NCBI GenBank assembly: GCA_033060915.1
Contig: CM065394.1
Coordinates: 14,932,501 to 14,996,500 of the forward strand
Reading direction: 5' to 3'
DNA from: Euryodendron excelsum
Taxonomy: Eukaryota > Streptophyta > Magnoliopsida > Ericales > Pentaphylacaceae
Length of the DNA: 64,000 nt
Shown: piece after piece, positions 46,973 to 59,275 of the stretch
Layout: each line of letters starts with the position of its first letter
Position numbering within the stretch: position 1 is the first letter of the stretch
The notes under the pieces: generated by a model
The model's database searches: none
Told to the model about the DNA's origin: nothing
What the model saw: only the letters and a program-made list of their open reading frames with translations
Made by a program: the position numbers and the translations under genes

Positions 46973-48346
46973 TGATTACATCCAAAGATTAATGTGATAA
47001 TTGTAGTATAGCTTTGGGGTGTCAATTCCTCAGGGAGATGGAAGAAGTAACACGCGAATGGAACAAAGAAAAATATCTGTTGTCTAAAGGAACGAATCTG
47101 ATTTTTTAAAAGCAATTTAAAAACTAATGATGAAAATAAATTTCAAGTTTATGAGTGGCAAAGCATCAGAAATTCCTCTCATAATGCAGGTAAATCTATC
47201 AATTTTTAATCCATTAGCAATCTCAATTGGGCAGTTCACATCTCAAATCCCCAACTGGAAGATATAGAAATACAAACCAGTGATAATTTCAAAAGAATGT
47301 CTTTTAACTATTGTTCACCCTCATTAAAATCCCAAAGTTATTAATCCTGTTGACAAAATCCCACGACGACAATATGTCTACGTGCAATATCACAGCGAAG
47401 AATTGAATCAGCAAGATCAATAGCTTAGTTTGAACATATTCATGGATCCTTACCATTCTATGAAAAAAAGTGTGACTGAACTCATGAAGGGATTCAAATC
47501 CATGAATATTCAAGAAGAAAAGAAAATACTCATAATAGTTGATGAACAATAGATAAAAATCATACAAGCATTAAAGAACAATTGTATGGATCCAAATAGA
47601 TTAAAATACCTTACTTGTTTAAGTTCATCCCTAGCCAAGCCAAAGGGTTTAGTTCCTCGTACTAGGAACAATAAACATTGTTCGCCAAAAAAACTTCATG
47701 AATCATAAAAATAATCCCCCTCCCCTTTTCTACTGAGAACCCACTATCCTCCCCTACCAAAATCAAATCTAAATCTCGCATAGGATATGCTTCATATTTT
47801 TAGGTGCCGAATGTGGGCTATTTTTAACCTAGTAAATGTCAGAATTGGACAAATACTATTTCAGGAACAATTGTAGCCCATTAAGTCAGCTTTCCGAGAC
47901 CTCTTGAATCACCGCAATCCTATGGGAATTGAGAGAGATATGATACGAATACTATAGGCTATTAAGAGAAGTTTCCATTTCGGGGTTGAATCAAATCCAG
48001 TATTCTCCCCTCTAAACTTGGTGGCCGACCACTCCCTTCCTTTATTCAGCTTATTCATGTATTCCGGGTCATCTAATTTGGGCTGGGTCTAGACCGCTCG
48101 AGTTGAAACCCATCTCTTGGGTGTAGGCTTCTTTACTTCACTTCTTTATTCATGCTGAGGCTTGAGTTCCAATTCTTCTTAACTTCATTCCTACCATAAA
48201 AATCATTAAAAATTAATTAGAATTTGAAATTTAATAAAATAAGGATCAAGTGAGAAAAATATCATTAAATGGCTTGAATTATTCTTATAAGCTAGCAAGT
48301 AAACTTGAAAAATTAATGTTCATAATGCATTTTTATGCACTCATCA
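46973..48346 (-). mobile_element. Element H: 3' LTR, 1374 bp, Athila-like
   Basis: Plus-strand TGATTACATCC to ATGCACTCATCA. It pairs with 61875-63242. The first 180 bases compared by eye differ at roughly 10 percent, many as C/T and G/A changes, so H is old. Confidence 0.92.
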
Positions 48347-48361
48347 CACCCCCCAACTAGC
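48347..48361 (-). other. Polypurine tract of element H
   Basis: Minus-strand GCTAGTTGGGGGGTG adjoins the LTR start TGATGAGTG. The border is fixed by comparison with the second LTR. Confidence 0.85.
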
Positions 48362-49610
48362 TTACTGCTAGGCCCTAGCAATTCAAGTGGAACAAATGAA
48401 CGACACTCAATCCAAATAGAACAAAATATGCATAAACCAAGCAGAAATATTTGAACATTTCAAGCAAAGCATTCTCTTTAGATCAACAATGCTATTGAAG
48501 TTTGTTTATCCAGCGCAAAGCTCAGAATTTGTGTGTGTGTGAGCCAAGCCTATTACCTTGTTACCATCAAACCCAAATATATACAATGTCAAGAACAACC
48601 TAAACAAAATTTTTTACTCCAAATCTTACAAATATAATATTCAATCAAAAGCAACTCAAAGTTTTAGAGGGATTGCTCACTCAAATGTATGGAAAGCATA
48701 AATATTAATGAGCAAATGCATAAAACAAAATTGATCTCACGAAAAGGATGCCAACTGTTGGGAACTCAACCATTCTTACCATTAGCCCACCTAGGATCAA
48801 AAGGTCAACCAAAAAGGTTGTAATGGGGCCAAGGTCAAGTTCACAAGAATGATGGATAAAAGGATTCAAGAGAAAACTCAAGTAAGTACATGGGCTCTTC
48901 ACAAGATTGTCCAATAAGTACAATTGTGCAAAGATTTAGTTTCTTCTTCAATAGATTGCTTCTGAACTCAACACTCTTTTTTTCTTTTTCTTTTTTTTTA
49001 TTTCTTCTTCTTCTTCTTCTTCTTTCTTTTTGAATCCAACCAATAGTAACACATGTCACTATAATAAAATTTTCATTCCTTTTCTTCTTCCTTTCCAAAC
49101 CAACAGTTTATCAACCCCAGTAGATAGTTGAAATTTAAGGTAAGGGAGATATTTAACTTAGGCTCAACTACAATGTGGAGTGGGTAAGGAAATATATGGG
49201 TTAACAAGAAAAGGCTGAAATTTGGGCTCAAAGTGGATTCTCGTGTATAAAATAAGGATAGGCTTGAAAGGCTTACATTTCATCCTAAATTAACCTTTAT
49301 CACTTCCTAAGTATAATCAAACAAACATACCACAAACCATGTAATGACATTCCCAATAGTCAACCAAAATTAGAATGATAATGAAATCATGCAACAAAAT
49401 AATGCCACAGGAAGAATAACACTGAATATGGTAACTCCTCTCTCAAAGACAAGGATGGCTCAAATGCTCACAAGTGTTATAGGTCTCAACTTGATTTTGA
49501 GTGCTCTCTAATTGTATGCATTTAACATCCATCAAACCACATTGGCATGGCTTAAGTAAATACTCTAACATCATGCTCAAATATCAAAGCAAAATTCATG
49601 CAAATAGATA
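48362..49610 (-). mobile_element. Element H: 3' noncoding region
   Basis: No gene is seen. The opening CTGCTAGGCCCTAGCAATTC next to the PPT parallels element F at 426-445. A TTC/CTT microsatellite lies at 49002-49024. The integrase frame fuses directly into this region near 49610. Confidence 0.6.
49002..49024. repeat. (TTC)n microsatellite
   Basis: About seven TTC units following T-rich sequence. On the minus strand it encodes Lys/Arg-rich nonsense. Confidence 0.85.
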
Positions 49611-50470
49611 TATCTACACCCCCTAACTTACTTGCTGCATTCAAATCAAAATTGAAGGCTTTAATAGCCCAATATGCTTTATGCTCTAGCTCTACAAGTA
49701 AGTGGTAAGGTTTACCAAAGACAAGCCTGTAAGGGGACATACCAAGGGGAGTTTTGAAAGCAGTGCAATATATGCCCAAAGCGCATCAATTAGTCGCAAG
49801 GACCAATTTTTGCGGTCGGGGTTAACAATTTTCTCTAAAATGTGTTTGATTTTCCTATTGGCTAGTTCCACTTGACCACTCATCTGAGGGTGATAAGACG
49901 TAGCAACTTTATGCACAACCCAAACATTTTCATTAAGGCCACAAAAGATCGATTACAGAAATGGGTACCTTGATCACTAATGATGGCACGTGGTGTACCA
50001 AAACAGGACAAAACATTTTCCTTTAAAGATTTAATCACAGTTGTGATCGTTAATTTTGCAAGCCACACCTTATACACATTTGGACACGTAGTCCACTACA
50101 ACTATTATATAGAGATATCCAAAAGATGGGGGAAATGGTCTCATAAAATCTATACCCCAATAATCAAAATTTTCTATTACTAAAATGGCGTTAAAAGGCA
50201 TCATATTACGACAAGACAATGCCCCTAACTTTTGGCATCTCTCACAAGATTGACAATAATTATTAGTGACTTTAAATAGTGTTCGCTAATAAAATCCGCA
50301 TTACAAAATTTTTGTAGTTGGTTTCTTGATAGAAAAGTGGCTTCCACAAGCTTGGGAATGACAAAAATTTAAAACACTAACAATCCCATCATTTGGAACA
50401 CATCTTCTCATTATCTAGTCAGGATAGTATTTCAATAAATATGGATCATCCCAACAAAAATTACACACCT
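49611..50470 (-). pseudogene. Element H: integrase region, decayed and C-terminally cut
   Basis: Minus-strand fragments include WGIDFMRPFPPSFGYLYII (core start), [40 protein letters not shown] and [18 protein letters not shown], all Athila-type integrase signatures. Frames shift at least three times and contain stops. After AASKL the sequence jumps into the noncoding region, so the C-terminal domain is missing. Integrase inserts element DNA into the host chromosome; this copy cannot. Confidence 0.85.
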
Positions 50471-51003
50471 CAACCAAAAAATTTCTTTTATCTTGTGTGC
50501 TCCAATCAGAAGGAATTTCACTTGCCACCAAATAATTGACAATATTAGAAAACCATGGCTGCTGAATAATGGAAATAGATGCTCATCTGAAAAATCATCT
50601 TGGATTGGCAAGTTGTTAGTAATGTTCTCAAACATAAGCCGTGAAAGGTGGTCAGCTACCACATTCTCCACAACTTTTTTTATCCTTTATTGTTAGATTA
50701 AATTCCTACAAAAGCAAAATCTACCTAATTAGTCTCGCCTTGGCATCCTCCTTTGTAAGAAGTTACTTAAAGGGGGCATGATCAGTAAAAATAGTAATTG
50801 GAGATCCAATCAAATAAGGACGAAATTTATATAATGCAAATACTACTGCTAGTAATTCTTTTTCAGTTGTGGAGTAATTCATTTGAGTACTGTTTAAGAT
50901 TCACTAGCATAGTAAATGATGAAGGGTTTCCAACTCTTCTTTGACCTAAAACTGCCCCAACTGCATAATCACTTGCATCACACATGTTTTCAAAAGGTAG
51001 GCT
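50471..51003 (-). pseudogene. Element H: RNase H region, decayed
   Basis: Minus-strand traces of CDASDYAVGAVLGQRR near 50940-50985 and TEKELLAVVFALYKFRPYLI near 50820-50880 identify the RNase H domain that follows RT in gypsy elements. Stops and frameshifts are frequent. Around 50430-50680 a frame with SEIPSDWSTQDKR and WDDPYL matches the tether region leading to integrase. Confidence 0.75.
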
Positions 51004-51929
51004 CTAATCCAGTGGTTGCCTTATGGGAGCCGATGTAAGCTTATCAATTAGCATTTTGAAAGCTTCTTGGCAAGCTGGAGTCCACACAAAGGGTAAATTC
51101 TTTAATAGAAGGTTACACAGTGATCTATATACTATAGAGAAATTTTGTCTAAGCCTTCTATAGAAACCAACATGACCAAGGAATGATCTTACATCCTTGA
51201 CTATCTTAGGCATAGGTAAATTAGAAATTAATTTAATTTTAGATTGATCAACCTTGATCCCCCTAGAAGAGATAATATGATCTAACACAATCCCCGAAGA
51301 TACCATGAAATGACATTTCTCCCAAGTTAGTACAAGACTTTTCTCTTCACAACGAGTCAACACCTTTTTCAAATTTATTAGACAAGCATCAAATGAGTTT
51401 CCAAAAGCAGGAAAGTCAACCATAAATACTTCCATGCAATTTTTGGCCATGTTACTAAAAATACTCATCATGCACCTTTGAAAGGTTACAGGAGCATTAC
51501 ACAATCCAAATGGCATGCGACGAAATGCATAAGTGTCAAAGGGACATGTAAAATTGGTTTTATCTTGGTCCTCGAAATCAATTTGTATTTGATAATATCC
51601 AAAATAGCCATCTAGAAAACAATAGAACAAGTGATTAGCTACTTGCTCTAAGATTTGGTCAATAAAGAGAGAAGAGGAAAGTGGTCTTTTCGTGTAACAG
51701 CATTCAATTTTTGATAATCGATGCACATCCACCATCCAGTCACTAATTTAGTGGGAACTAATTCCCCCATTTCATTTTTTCAGCACTATGATACCATACC
51801 TCTTAGGGACCACCTGCGTCAAACTACCCCATTTACAATAAAAAATTGGATAAATAATACCTGCATCCAATAATTTTAAAACTTCTATTTTCATAACCTC
51901 TTTCATAGTAAGGTTAAGTCTATGTTGGT
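51004..51929 (-). pseudogene. Element H: reverse transcriptase, catalytic box altered
   Basis: The minus-strand frame at 51004-51735 is open. It carries FLDGYFGYYQIQI, the FTCPFDTYAFRRMPFGLCNA motif, FQRCMMSIF, and GHVGFYRRLRQNFS. The catalytic box expected as F/Y-M-D-D reads FMVDF, so the first Asp is replaced by Val and the enzyme should be inactive. Upstream (51736-51929) LLDAGIIYPI and a broken WRVCIDYRKLN region are present with stops. The N-terminal junction at 51929 is where LTR I inserted, just before QHRLNL. Confidence 0.92.
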
Positions 51930-53959
51930 TATCGCGCTCGATTTTTATCTAAGCCCTCTTAGCTTGAGAAAAGCAAGGTACTCTCTCAGTTAGAACTTGC
52001 CCTCCTAAAAGAATAAGTGCAACGGGGTTTGAACTTGAAAACTTATTTTTTCATTTGAATAAGGGCTTTTGAAAAAGTTTTGGAGTCACCACCTAACATA
52101 GTTAAAGATGTGCTAGGTTCCCTAAAGCTAAGTGCAATCCGAAGACTAAACTTAGATTTTATGAAAATACTTCGAAAATGTCCTTAAGAAAGTTTTTTAG
52201 AAAAGACGTTTTTAGCAATCTTTTGAAAATATTTTAAAGCCCTTTTGAAAACATGACTCTGGTTTTGGTCTTTGAAATAGAAATCTATGATCCAGGGGTT
52301 GGTTATGTGTAGAAAAGATATCCGAAGAATATCACCCTACCCTACCCTTTCGTTACCTCCATGTCTATTCACCCTTAGTTTACTCACTTAAATCACTGAT
52401 TACTAAAAGTCCACTTATATCCACTTTAGAATTTTGAAAACAGGGTTTGGTAATCACTTTTTCGATGAATAATGCATGATGCATAATTTTTAAAATATGC
52501 TTGAAAATAGAAAGTTTAGAAATAGTAATTTTGAATTTATAGAAACTTTTGAAAAGAGAATTTGAGTTGACATAAAGATTAGGACCGCACCATTTTAGGT
52601 TGCCTACGTACCTCATTTGGTGAGAATTAGGTCATTTGTAGTTCGGGCAAGTTTTGAAAATTCTATGAATGAAATGTTTTTGAAAAGTGTCCATTTGAAG
52701 GAACATGTCTATCTGAAGGATGTGGTGACCACACCTGGGTTTTCCTAAGTTGCTTACATATCTCATTTGGCAAGAATCGGGTCAATCATAGTTTGAGCAA
52801 GGGCCCGATTGAAAAATGGACTCATGGGAATGTTGGAAGGTTTTTGAAACTTGGATTCAAGTGTTTTGACTTGAAAAGGAACTTGAGAGAATTTTGAAAG
52901 CATCTTTGAAATAGAACTTACGAATGGTTTTGGAATATTTTTGAAATGGAACTTGAGAATGGTTTTAGAATATTTTTGAAATGGAACTTGACGATAATTT
53001 TACAACTTTGGAAATAGAACTTGAAAGAATTTTGACTTAGAATTGGTCTTGAAAAGGTTTTTTGAAATAGAACTTGAGAGTTTTATTTTTTATTTTTTAT
53101 TTTTTATTTTTTGAATATTTTTATGATGGAACTTGAGAATTTTTAAATAGGACTTGGAGTGTTTTAGAGTATTTTGGAATTGAACTTGAAGGTTTTTTAA
53201 ATGATTTTGATAAAAGAACTTGAGAAAACTTTTGGGATATTTTTTAAAGTAGAACTTGAGAGAGGTTCTAGAAAATGGAATTTGGATTTGGAAACGCTCT
53301 TGTGGACTTGTCTTTGAAAAAATTTTGAAAATAGCTTTTGAATACCTTATGAAAGGTATGTTGAATATTTCATCACTTTGGGGAGATTAGCTATTAAAAA
53401 ACTAAACTCCTTTAGGATTATGAGCTTGGAAATATTTTTAAAAGAAGTGGCTAGAAACTTCCCTTAGAGTTTTGAAAGCTTTAGGGTTATGGAAACCCTA
53501 GTTGGATATCACACCTCTCTTGAACAACCTTGATCACAGAAAGTTGAAGATTGCTTCAAAAATGTGACTTTTGAAAATCATTTTTTGAAAAAGATTTTTG
53601 AAAACACCTATGGTTTAAAACCCTACTATAAATCTTGGAGGTTACATTTAATGTATGACTTTTCCTAGAAAACCCTAACCATGAGAGTGTTACGATTACC
53701 TTAGGGTCATGAGTTTTTAGAGATATTTCAAACTAGTGTTTAAAAATGGTAAGTGTCTAGCCATTTTAGGTTAAGACAAATTTGAGAGAGCTTTTGAAAG
53801 CATTTTTTGAGAGGAGTAGATAAATATTTTGAAAAGACTTTTGAATAAGGGTTTTTGGAAACTCAAAGAAGTAGGAGAATTTTGAAAACATGTTTTGAAG
53901 AGATCATTTGAGATTGAAAATGGTTTGGAAAGAGTCTTGAAATTGATGATCCTTGAAGT

Positions 53960-54240
53960 TCAACTAACTTTGGTTAATGTAACTAGGGTTAGGAGAGCCT
54001 AGGGTTAACAAACTAGGGTTAGGTTAACCTAAGGTTTGACAACTAGGGTTAGCTTAGGGTTAACCAACTAGGGTTAGGTTAACCTAGGGTTAGATTGACC
54101 TAGAGTTAACTAACTAGGGTTAGGTTAACCTCAGATTGGATGACCTAGGGTTAGCTAACTTGGGTTAGGTTAACCTAAGTTTGGACAACTACAGTTAGGT
54201 TAACCTAGGGTTCGACAACTAGGGTTAGGTTAGCTTTGGG
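53960..54240. repeat. GGTTAACC-type repeats in LTR I
   Basis: Units of 25-40 bp with AACTAGGGTTAGGTTAACCT repeated about nine times, homologous to 41480-41830 and more distantly to 15738-15925. Confidence 0.8.
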
Positions 54241-55122
54241 TTTTGAAAGGTGGTTTTGGAAAGTGGTTTTAAACTAGGGTTTGGAACCTAGTTGTTTTGG
54301 AAAGATGGTTTTATGCAAGAACCTTGAAAAGGGATTTTGAAAACCATTTGAAAGATTGAAGACCTTATCATTTTATGTGAAAAATTTTGGAAATCATCCC
54401 AAGAGAGTTACATGTTTTAAAGGCCATTTTTATGAAAACCACTAAAGTAAGTATAAGGTTCGTATGGTGGATTTTTGGAAACCATTTCAACCACAAACTT
54501 AAGAGAGCAAAAATTTTGAAAATCAATATAGAATAGGTAGTTTTGAAAACCATTTGAAAGCTTGAAAACCACTCAAATGAGGGTTGTTTTTAAAACCACT
54601 TGTGTCCAAACTCAAGAGAGTGAACTTTTTGAAAACCTCCTTAAGAAGGGCTGTTTTTAAAACCACTTTTGCGCAAACTCAAGAGAGTGAACTTTTCGAA
54701 AACCTCCTTAAGGATGTTTTGAAAACCACCATTGGGGTATTAAAATCACTCTAGTGAGCTAGGGTTCATATGGTTGTTTTAATGAAAACCACTCCAAAGA
54801 GGGCTTCCTTAAGACCATTCCAACCTCAAAACTCAAAAGAGCAAAATCTAGGGAGGGTTGTTTTTTACAACATTGAATATATTGAAAACCTCTTTTAGAG
54901 AGGGGGTTTTGGAAACCATTTTTATGTAACTCAAGAGAGTGAAATGCATGGATGCAAGGGTAGAGATTGGTGGTCTTTGGAGAGCTTTCTAAGGCTTGGA
55001 AAAACTAGGGTTCTTGGCTTAAACTTCAAAAAACTCCAACTTAGAGGCCTTTTTAGAAAATCATTTTAACATGGACTTTGTAGAACTCTTAAAAATGGAA
55101 CCAATGGTGGTTTTGAAAAAGG

Positions 55123-55127
55123 TTTTT
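55123..55127. repeat. Target-site duplication of J, left copy (TTTTT)
   Basis: Five T precede the LTR. The same five follow at 56538-56542. Its low complexity makes the match weaker than for D and H. Confidence 0.7.
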
Positions 55128-56537
55128 TGTTATCATCAAAATCAATTAATGAAAACTTAATCAATTATTGATCTGAAAAGATTACTTCCAGGGCTACAAC
55201 TTTTATCTTATAGCCATTTTCAAATTCAAACGTCATAAGGAAGAAAATTGAGGTGGAAGTGAAGACAACTCTGCAACAATTCAAATATGCCAACTGGGGG
55301 ACAACTTGAGTATTTTGATGATAACTTCTGATCTGACCATTGGATCGACATGATTCTTACAAGTGTAAAAAGATGACTTCTATCACTACAACTTTTATGT
55401 TATAGACATTTTCAAATTCAAACGTTATAAGGGAGAAAATTGAGGTGGAAGTGAAGATAACTTTGCAGAAATTCAAATATGCCAACTGGGAGATAGCTTG
55501 AGTATTTTGATGATAACTTTTGATCTAGCCATTAGATCGACATAATTCTTGAGGTTTTGAAAAGAGGACGTTCATATCTACAACTTGTCTCCTATAGAAA
55601 TTTTCAAATTCGAATGTTATCTAGGAGAAAATCGAGGAGAAACAGAAGCAATCATATCTGAAATTCAAATCCTGACTGGCAGCAACTTTGTTCAAACGGG
55701 AAGAAATGTGTTCAAACCTCTCCAACGACTAGAAGTTGATTTTAAGCTACAAATAATCCACTACTCTTCCTCTATAAATAGAGATACATAAGAGAAGCAA
55801 TGACACACAAGAGATTACAAAGATTGAGCATACAAAGTGATATTCATCAAGATCTTCAATTTTTGAGTTTTACTTCTTCATCATTCCATCTCATCTTTGA
55901 GCTTCATTCTTTTATTCAACTTTTGAGAGTTTTGTATCTATTGTTGTAAGATTCAACTCCCCTATATCATTTGTAAAAGGGTTGCTAAACCCTTGTGATT
56001 TATTTCTTGAGTGATTGAGAGGAACACTTGGAGAAAAAGATCCTCTTGGTGCTTTGTTTTGGAGAGCAAAACAAAGAGTTATTTTTTGAGTGTTTTTGGA
56101 ACAAAACACTTGGTGTAAAGCTTTGCTAGCAACCGGACAAGCTAGTGGTGTAAAGCTATTTGAAGAATAGTGGATTTGCCCAAGGAAGGAGCCTTGGAGG
56201 TGGACGTAGGATTGGCATAAGAGGAGCCAACCGAACCACTTTAAATCGTTGTGTTTGATCTCTTCTCTTTTCTCTCTTTTTATCTTGCTTAATATCTTTC
56301 TTATAAATAGTTTTGATATACTTGAGATACACACACATTTAAATCATTTGTTCTAATATCACATTGATCATACCTTAGCTTGTCTTATTCATTACTTAAT
56401 TAGATTAATATTTTATATCTTTTTTATTGCATCTCACCTCTTGGAAATTAAGTGTATTGGTTTATTTTAAATTTTAATTTTTAATTATAAACCCAATTCA
56501 CCCCCCCCCCCCTCTTGGGTTGCCACCTGGTTTAACA
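55128..56537 (+). mobile_element. Element J: Ty1/copia solo LTR, 1410 bp
   Basis: It runs TGTTATCATC to GGTTTAACA with TTTTT on both sides (55123-55127 and 56538-56542). The 3' end with a C run and CTCTTGGGTTGCCACC is typical of plant copia LTRs that precede an initiator-Met PBS, but no PBS follows, so it is a solo LTR. A TATA box CTATAAATA lies at 55772-55780. It also contains two diverged copies of a roughly 185-bp unit (CTACAACTTTTAT near 55193 and 55388). It sits in the part of LTR I just upstream of the heavy AT/GA zone. Confidence 0.92.
55772..55780 (+). promoter_or_regulatory. TATA box of copia LTR J
   Basis: CTATAAATA about 640 bases into the LTR, a normal U3/R position for plant copia LTRs. 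Confidence 0.7.
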
Positions 56538-57050
56538 TTTTTAAGCATAGAAAATGAAGCCAAGGCAAGTAATACATGAACAATATAACATTTATATGCA
56601 AAGGGTCATGAATATACAAAGTTGAAGGCTACACCACATTGCAAGGGGTTTTAGGGCCATACTATGTTCAAGTAGGCTGATGAGAGATCCCCTAACTGGT
56701 GGTTCTCACAGGCTTTCCTCTAAGTATGGTCCAAGAACCTTCTTGTTCCAAGCATGCAGGAAAGGGAGGTAAAAGATAGGGGCTAAAATAAAGAATGCTC
56801 AAGTGGGCTTAAAGGGAGAAGAGATGGAGTAGGAGAGACACAAATGTAAAGAGAAACCCTGCCTTGGTCTTCAATCAACCAATGTTGAATAGTCTTAAGC
56901 TTGAATGGTCTTGAATGGACTTGAGAAGGCTTGAATTGGCCTGGAGCTTTAAAGAAGTTAGGGTTTTCTTGAATTTCAGAGCTCTGGATTGAATTTGGCA
57001 GAGTTTTGCTATTATTTTTTAGTCAGAATTATACAGGGATGGAGGCCTTT

Positions 57051-57129
57051 ATTTATAAGAAAAATCTAAGAGCTGGCCCATGTGCTACATATACCTAAGT
57101 AAAATTTTCCCTTACGCATGTAGCACATG
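57051..57129 (-). promoter_or_regulatory. TATA box and upstream 12-bp inverted repeat of LTR I
   Basis: The TATA box (minus TTATAAAT) is at 57051-57058. Arms CATGTGCTACAT (57079-57090) and ATGTAGCACATG (57118-57129) pair perfectly. In element D the same position holds GGCGCCACTA arms, a different sequence with the same layout. Confidence 0.7.
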
Positions 57130-58955
57130 CGCCAATACTCTTCCACTCACAAGATGCCACGTGGCATCCTTGTACTACCCTGACTTAGGAAGTAAGTAAA
57201 GTTTTTGGATGATCTGATCATTTTTTGGGCGCATGTAATATATGCTCTACCGTCGGGAACTCTTATACTAACTTTGCCTCAATATTCGTGCAATCTAGGA
57301 AAGATTCAAGGAAATTAATCACGTTCATGACGTTCCCCCACTATTTCTCACGAACCAGGAGCCCTCGAGGAGCTTCAAAGGATTTTGGATGACAGATATT
57401 TCTTCAGGAAGCATGCATGAAAATAAGCTTTTTAAAGCGTCTATGAGATGCTCCGAACATTTCTAGAAATGGAAATTTTTGTGCCACATGATCGTGACCT
57501 CCAGGAAGTGACCTCCTCAATTGAACCGTACTGATAGGAGGTCCTCCAGATAAGTTTTAAGAAATTTTCTAATTTACAAATTTCTGAAGTCGTTTGACAG
57601 TACAATTTAATCAACGAATTGAAGAAAAAGTCAACCCTGAGTGAGCGTCTGTGAGACGCTTAAAGGATTTTTCAAAGTGGCAACTTTCAGGCTACCCAGT
57701 CGGATGCTTCAAGAACCAATCTTTTCAATTGAGCCATATCGATGGAAAGATCTAGGAAAAAGCTTTCAGGAATTTCTTGATTTATACATTTCTCAAGTCA
57801 TATGATGGTGCGTTTTAAGTGGGAAATCGGAGAAAAAGACAACCCTAACAGAGCATTTGTGAGATGTTCCAGAAAGCTTTTTGTTGACTTAGAGTCAAGG
57901 GACTCACATGGAAATGGATGGGGATGTTCAGTGGGGTGTCCCAATGAATGCCGATTTGGTACCCACAGCCGACGTGATTTAACAAATGCCCGGGCCACCA
58001 GTGGCAAAGTGGTTATTTTGACCAAAACTTGTCGAAATGGAACCAGAATGGATTCGGGTAGCATATCGAACATGTTGAACTGTCTATAGACGGTTTGAGA
58101 AGCTAGGCTTACCATCTCGAGTCGAAGGACGTGCTGGAGTGCTTAGGGGCAAAACAGTTATTTTGACCGGGTATCGCCAGAATAAGTCCAGAGTTGGTTT
58201 AATTGGCATCTTGAATGTGCCAGACTGTTAAGGGATAGTCATAAAGAGTAGACTTACTGTCTCAAGGGCTTAATACTTTCTCAAGGACGTGCTGAGTTGG
58301 ATGGACTTACCGTCTCGAGCAGTTTGTACCTTCTAGCAGGTAGTCATTTTTCACCGAGTCGGGCTAGTAGGCATCGGTGTTTACCTAGATTTACAAGTGT
58401 TTCTATTACTCTGACGGTTGTGACGAGTTGATTTTTGAAGGTCTCTCTTTTCTCCAAAAAACGTGCCATAATCAAGTGGCTATTTCGGTCCCATGACACT
58501 AGGTTGTTTGTGGCGTACCTATGTTGACCTGGTGAGTGTTCTCGTCACTCTAACGACTTAAAGGTTTGTGAGTGTTTCTGTCACTCAGACGATTTGTTGT
58601 TGGTTTTGAAGAGTGCCTAATCTCGAGAAACTACCAGATGCCAAGGGGCATAACGGACATTCTAGATTGGTAGGCTAGTAGGTGCCAAAAGTGAATCGTT
58701 CAAAATTTGATGAGTGTTTTTGTCACTCTTACAACGGCAATTGGTTTAGGACACCACCCAGTCTCGAAAAGCTGCTTGGACTACCCAAGGGTATTTTGGT
58801 CTTTTTAGCTTTAATCAGGCCATACGGGCCTAAGAAGCGACCAATTGACTGGACTGGAGTTTGAAAAGCCAATTTCAACTTGTTAGTGTTGTGATGTTTT
58901 TCTAGAGTGCCAAGTTGGATCGGAGATTGCCTAGGGGTAGAAGTGGGTGCTTATA

Positions 58956-59275
58956 GGGGATCTCTATGAGCTTTAGCCTTAGCCTCCAAATTAACCTTAT
59001 GAGAGCAAACCAAAGGGCTAATTCCCTTAATATTTGCTATAGTCCATCAAATAGCAGATTTATGCTCATTAATTTTTAATTATTTGATTTTCCTTAGATG
59101 CTTCTAATTTGAAAGAAATTATTACAAGAAAGGTATCACCTGGCCCTAGGAATGCATGCTTTTGACCTTGAGGCAACGGTTTTAACTCCAATTTGGGGTC
59201 TTCAAAATTTAAAGGTTTTAGCTTTTCACTCCTGGCAAGAAGCTCCTTGAATTTTGGTTGCCATGTCATTGTCAA
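58956..59275 (-). pseudogene. Element H: pol segment between protease and RT
   Basis: The minus-strand frame has KLKPLNFEDPKLELKPLPQG, HAFLGPGDTF and FKLEAS, the conserved linker preceding RT in Athila-type pol. It runs on with stops to KAKAHRDP at the border with LTR I. It joins to QHRLNL across the insert. Confidence 0.85.

Larger units (their letters stand above)
51930..58955 (-). mobile_element. Element I: giant solo LTR, Ogre/Tat-like, inside H pol
   Basis: The ends are TATCGCGCTCG and GTGCTTATA on the plus strand. Without the copia insert it is about 5.6 kb. Flanking pol frame fragments (AKAHRDP to the right, QHRLNL to the left) show the target site. The flanks TTGGT and GGGGA are not identical, so the duplication has decayed. 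Landmarks are GTCACCACCTAACATAG (52085-52101), GGTTGGTTATGTGTAG (52297), TTGCCTACGTACCTC (52601), GGTTAACCTAGGG repeats (53960-54240), a minus-strand TATA box at 57051-57058 and U3 modules near 57950 and 58140. No PBS or PPT adjoins. Confidence 0.88.

Noticed and set aside
46973..47115. N-terminal part of an open frame in front of the G protease fragment.
   Set aside because: It is LTR sequence of H read through the insertion border.
48841..49098. A lysine/arginine-rich minus frame.
   Set aside because: It comes from the TTC and T-rich simple repeat.
53960..54240. Interstitial telomere tract.
   Set aside because: No 7-bp periodicity; it is an LTR-internal repeat shared with E and A.
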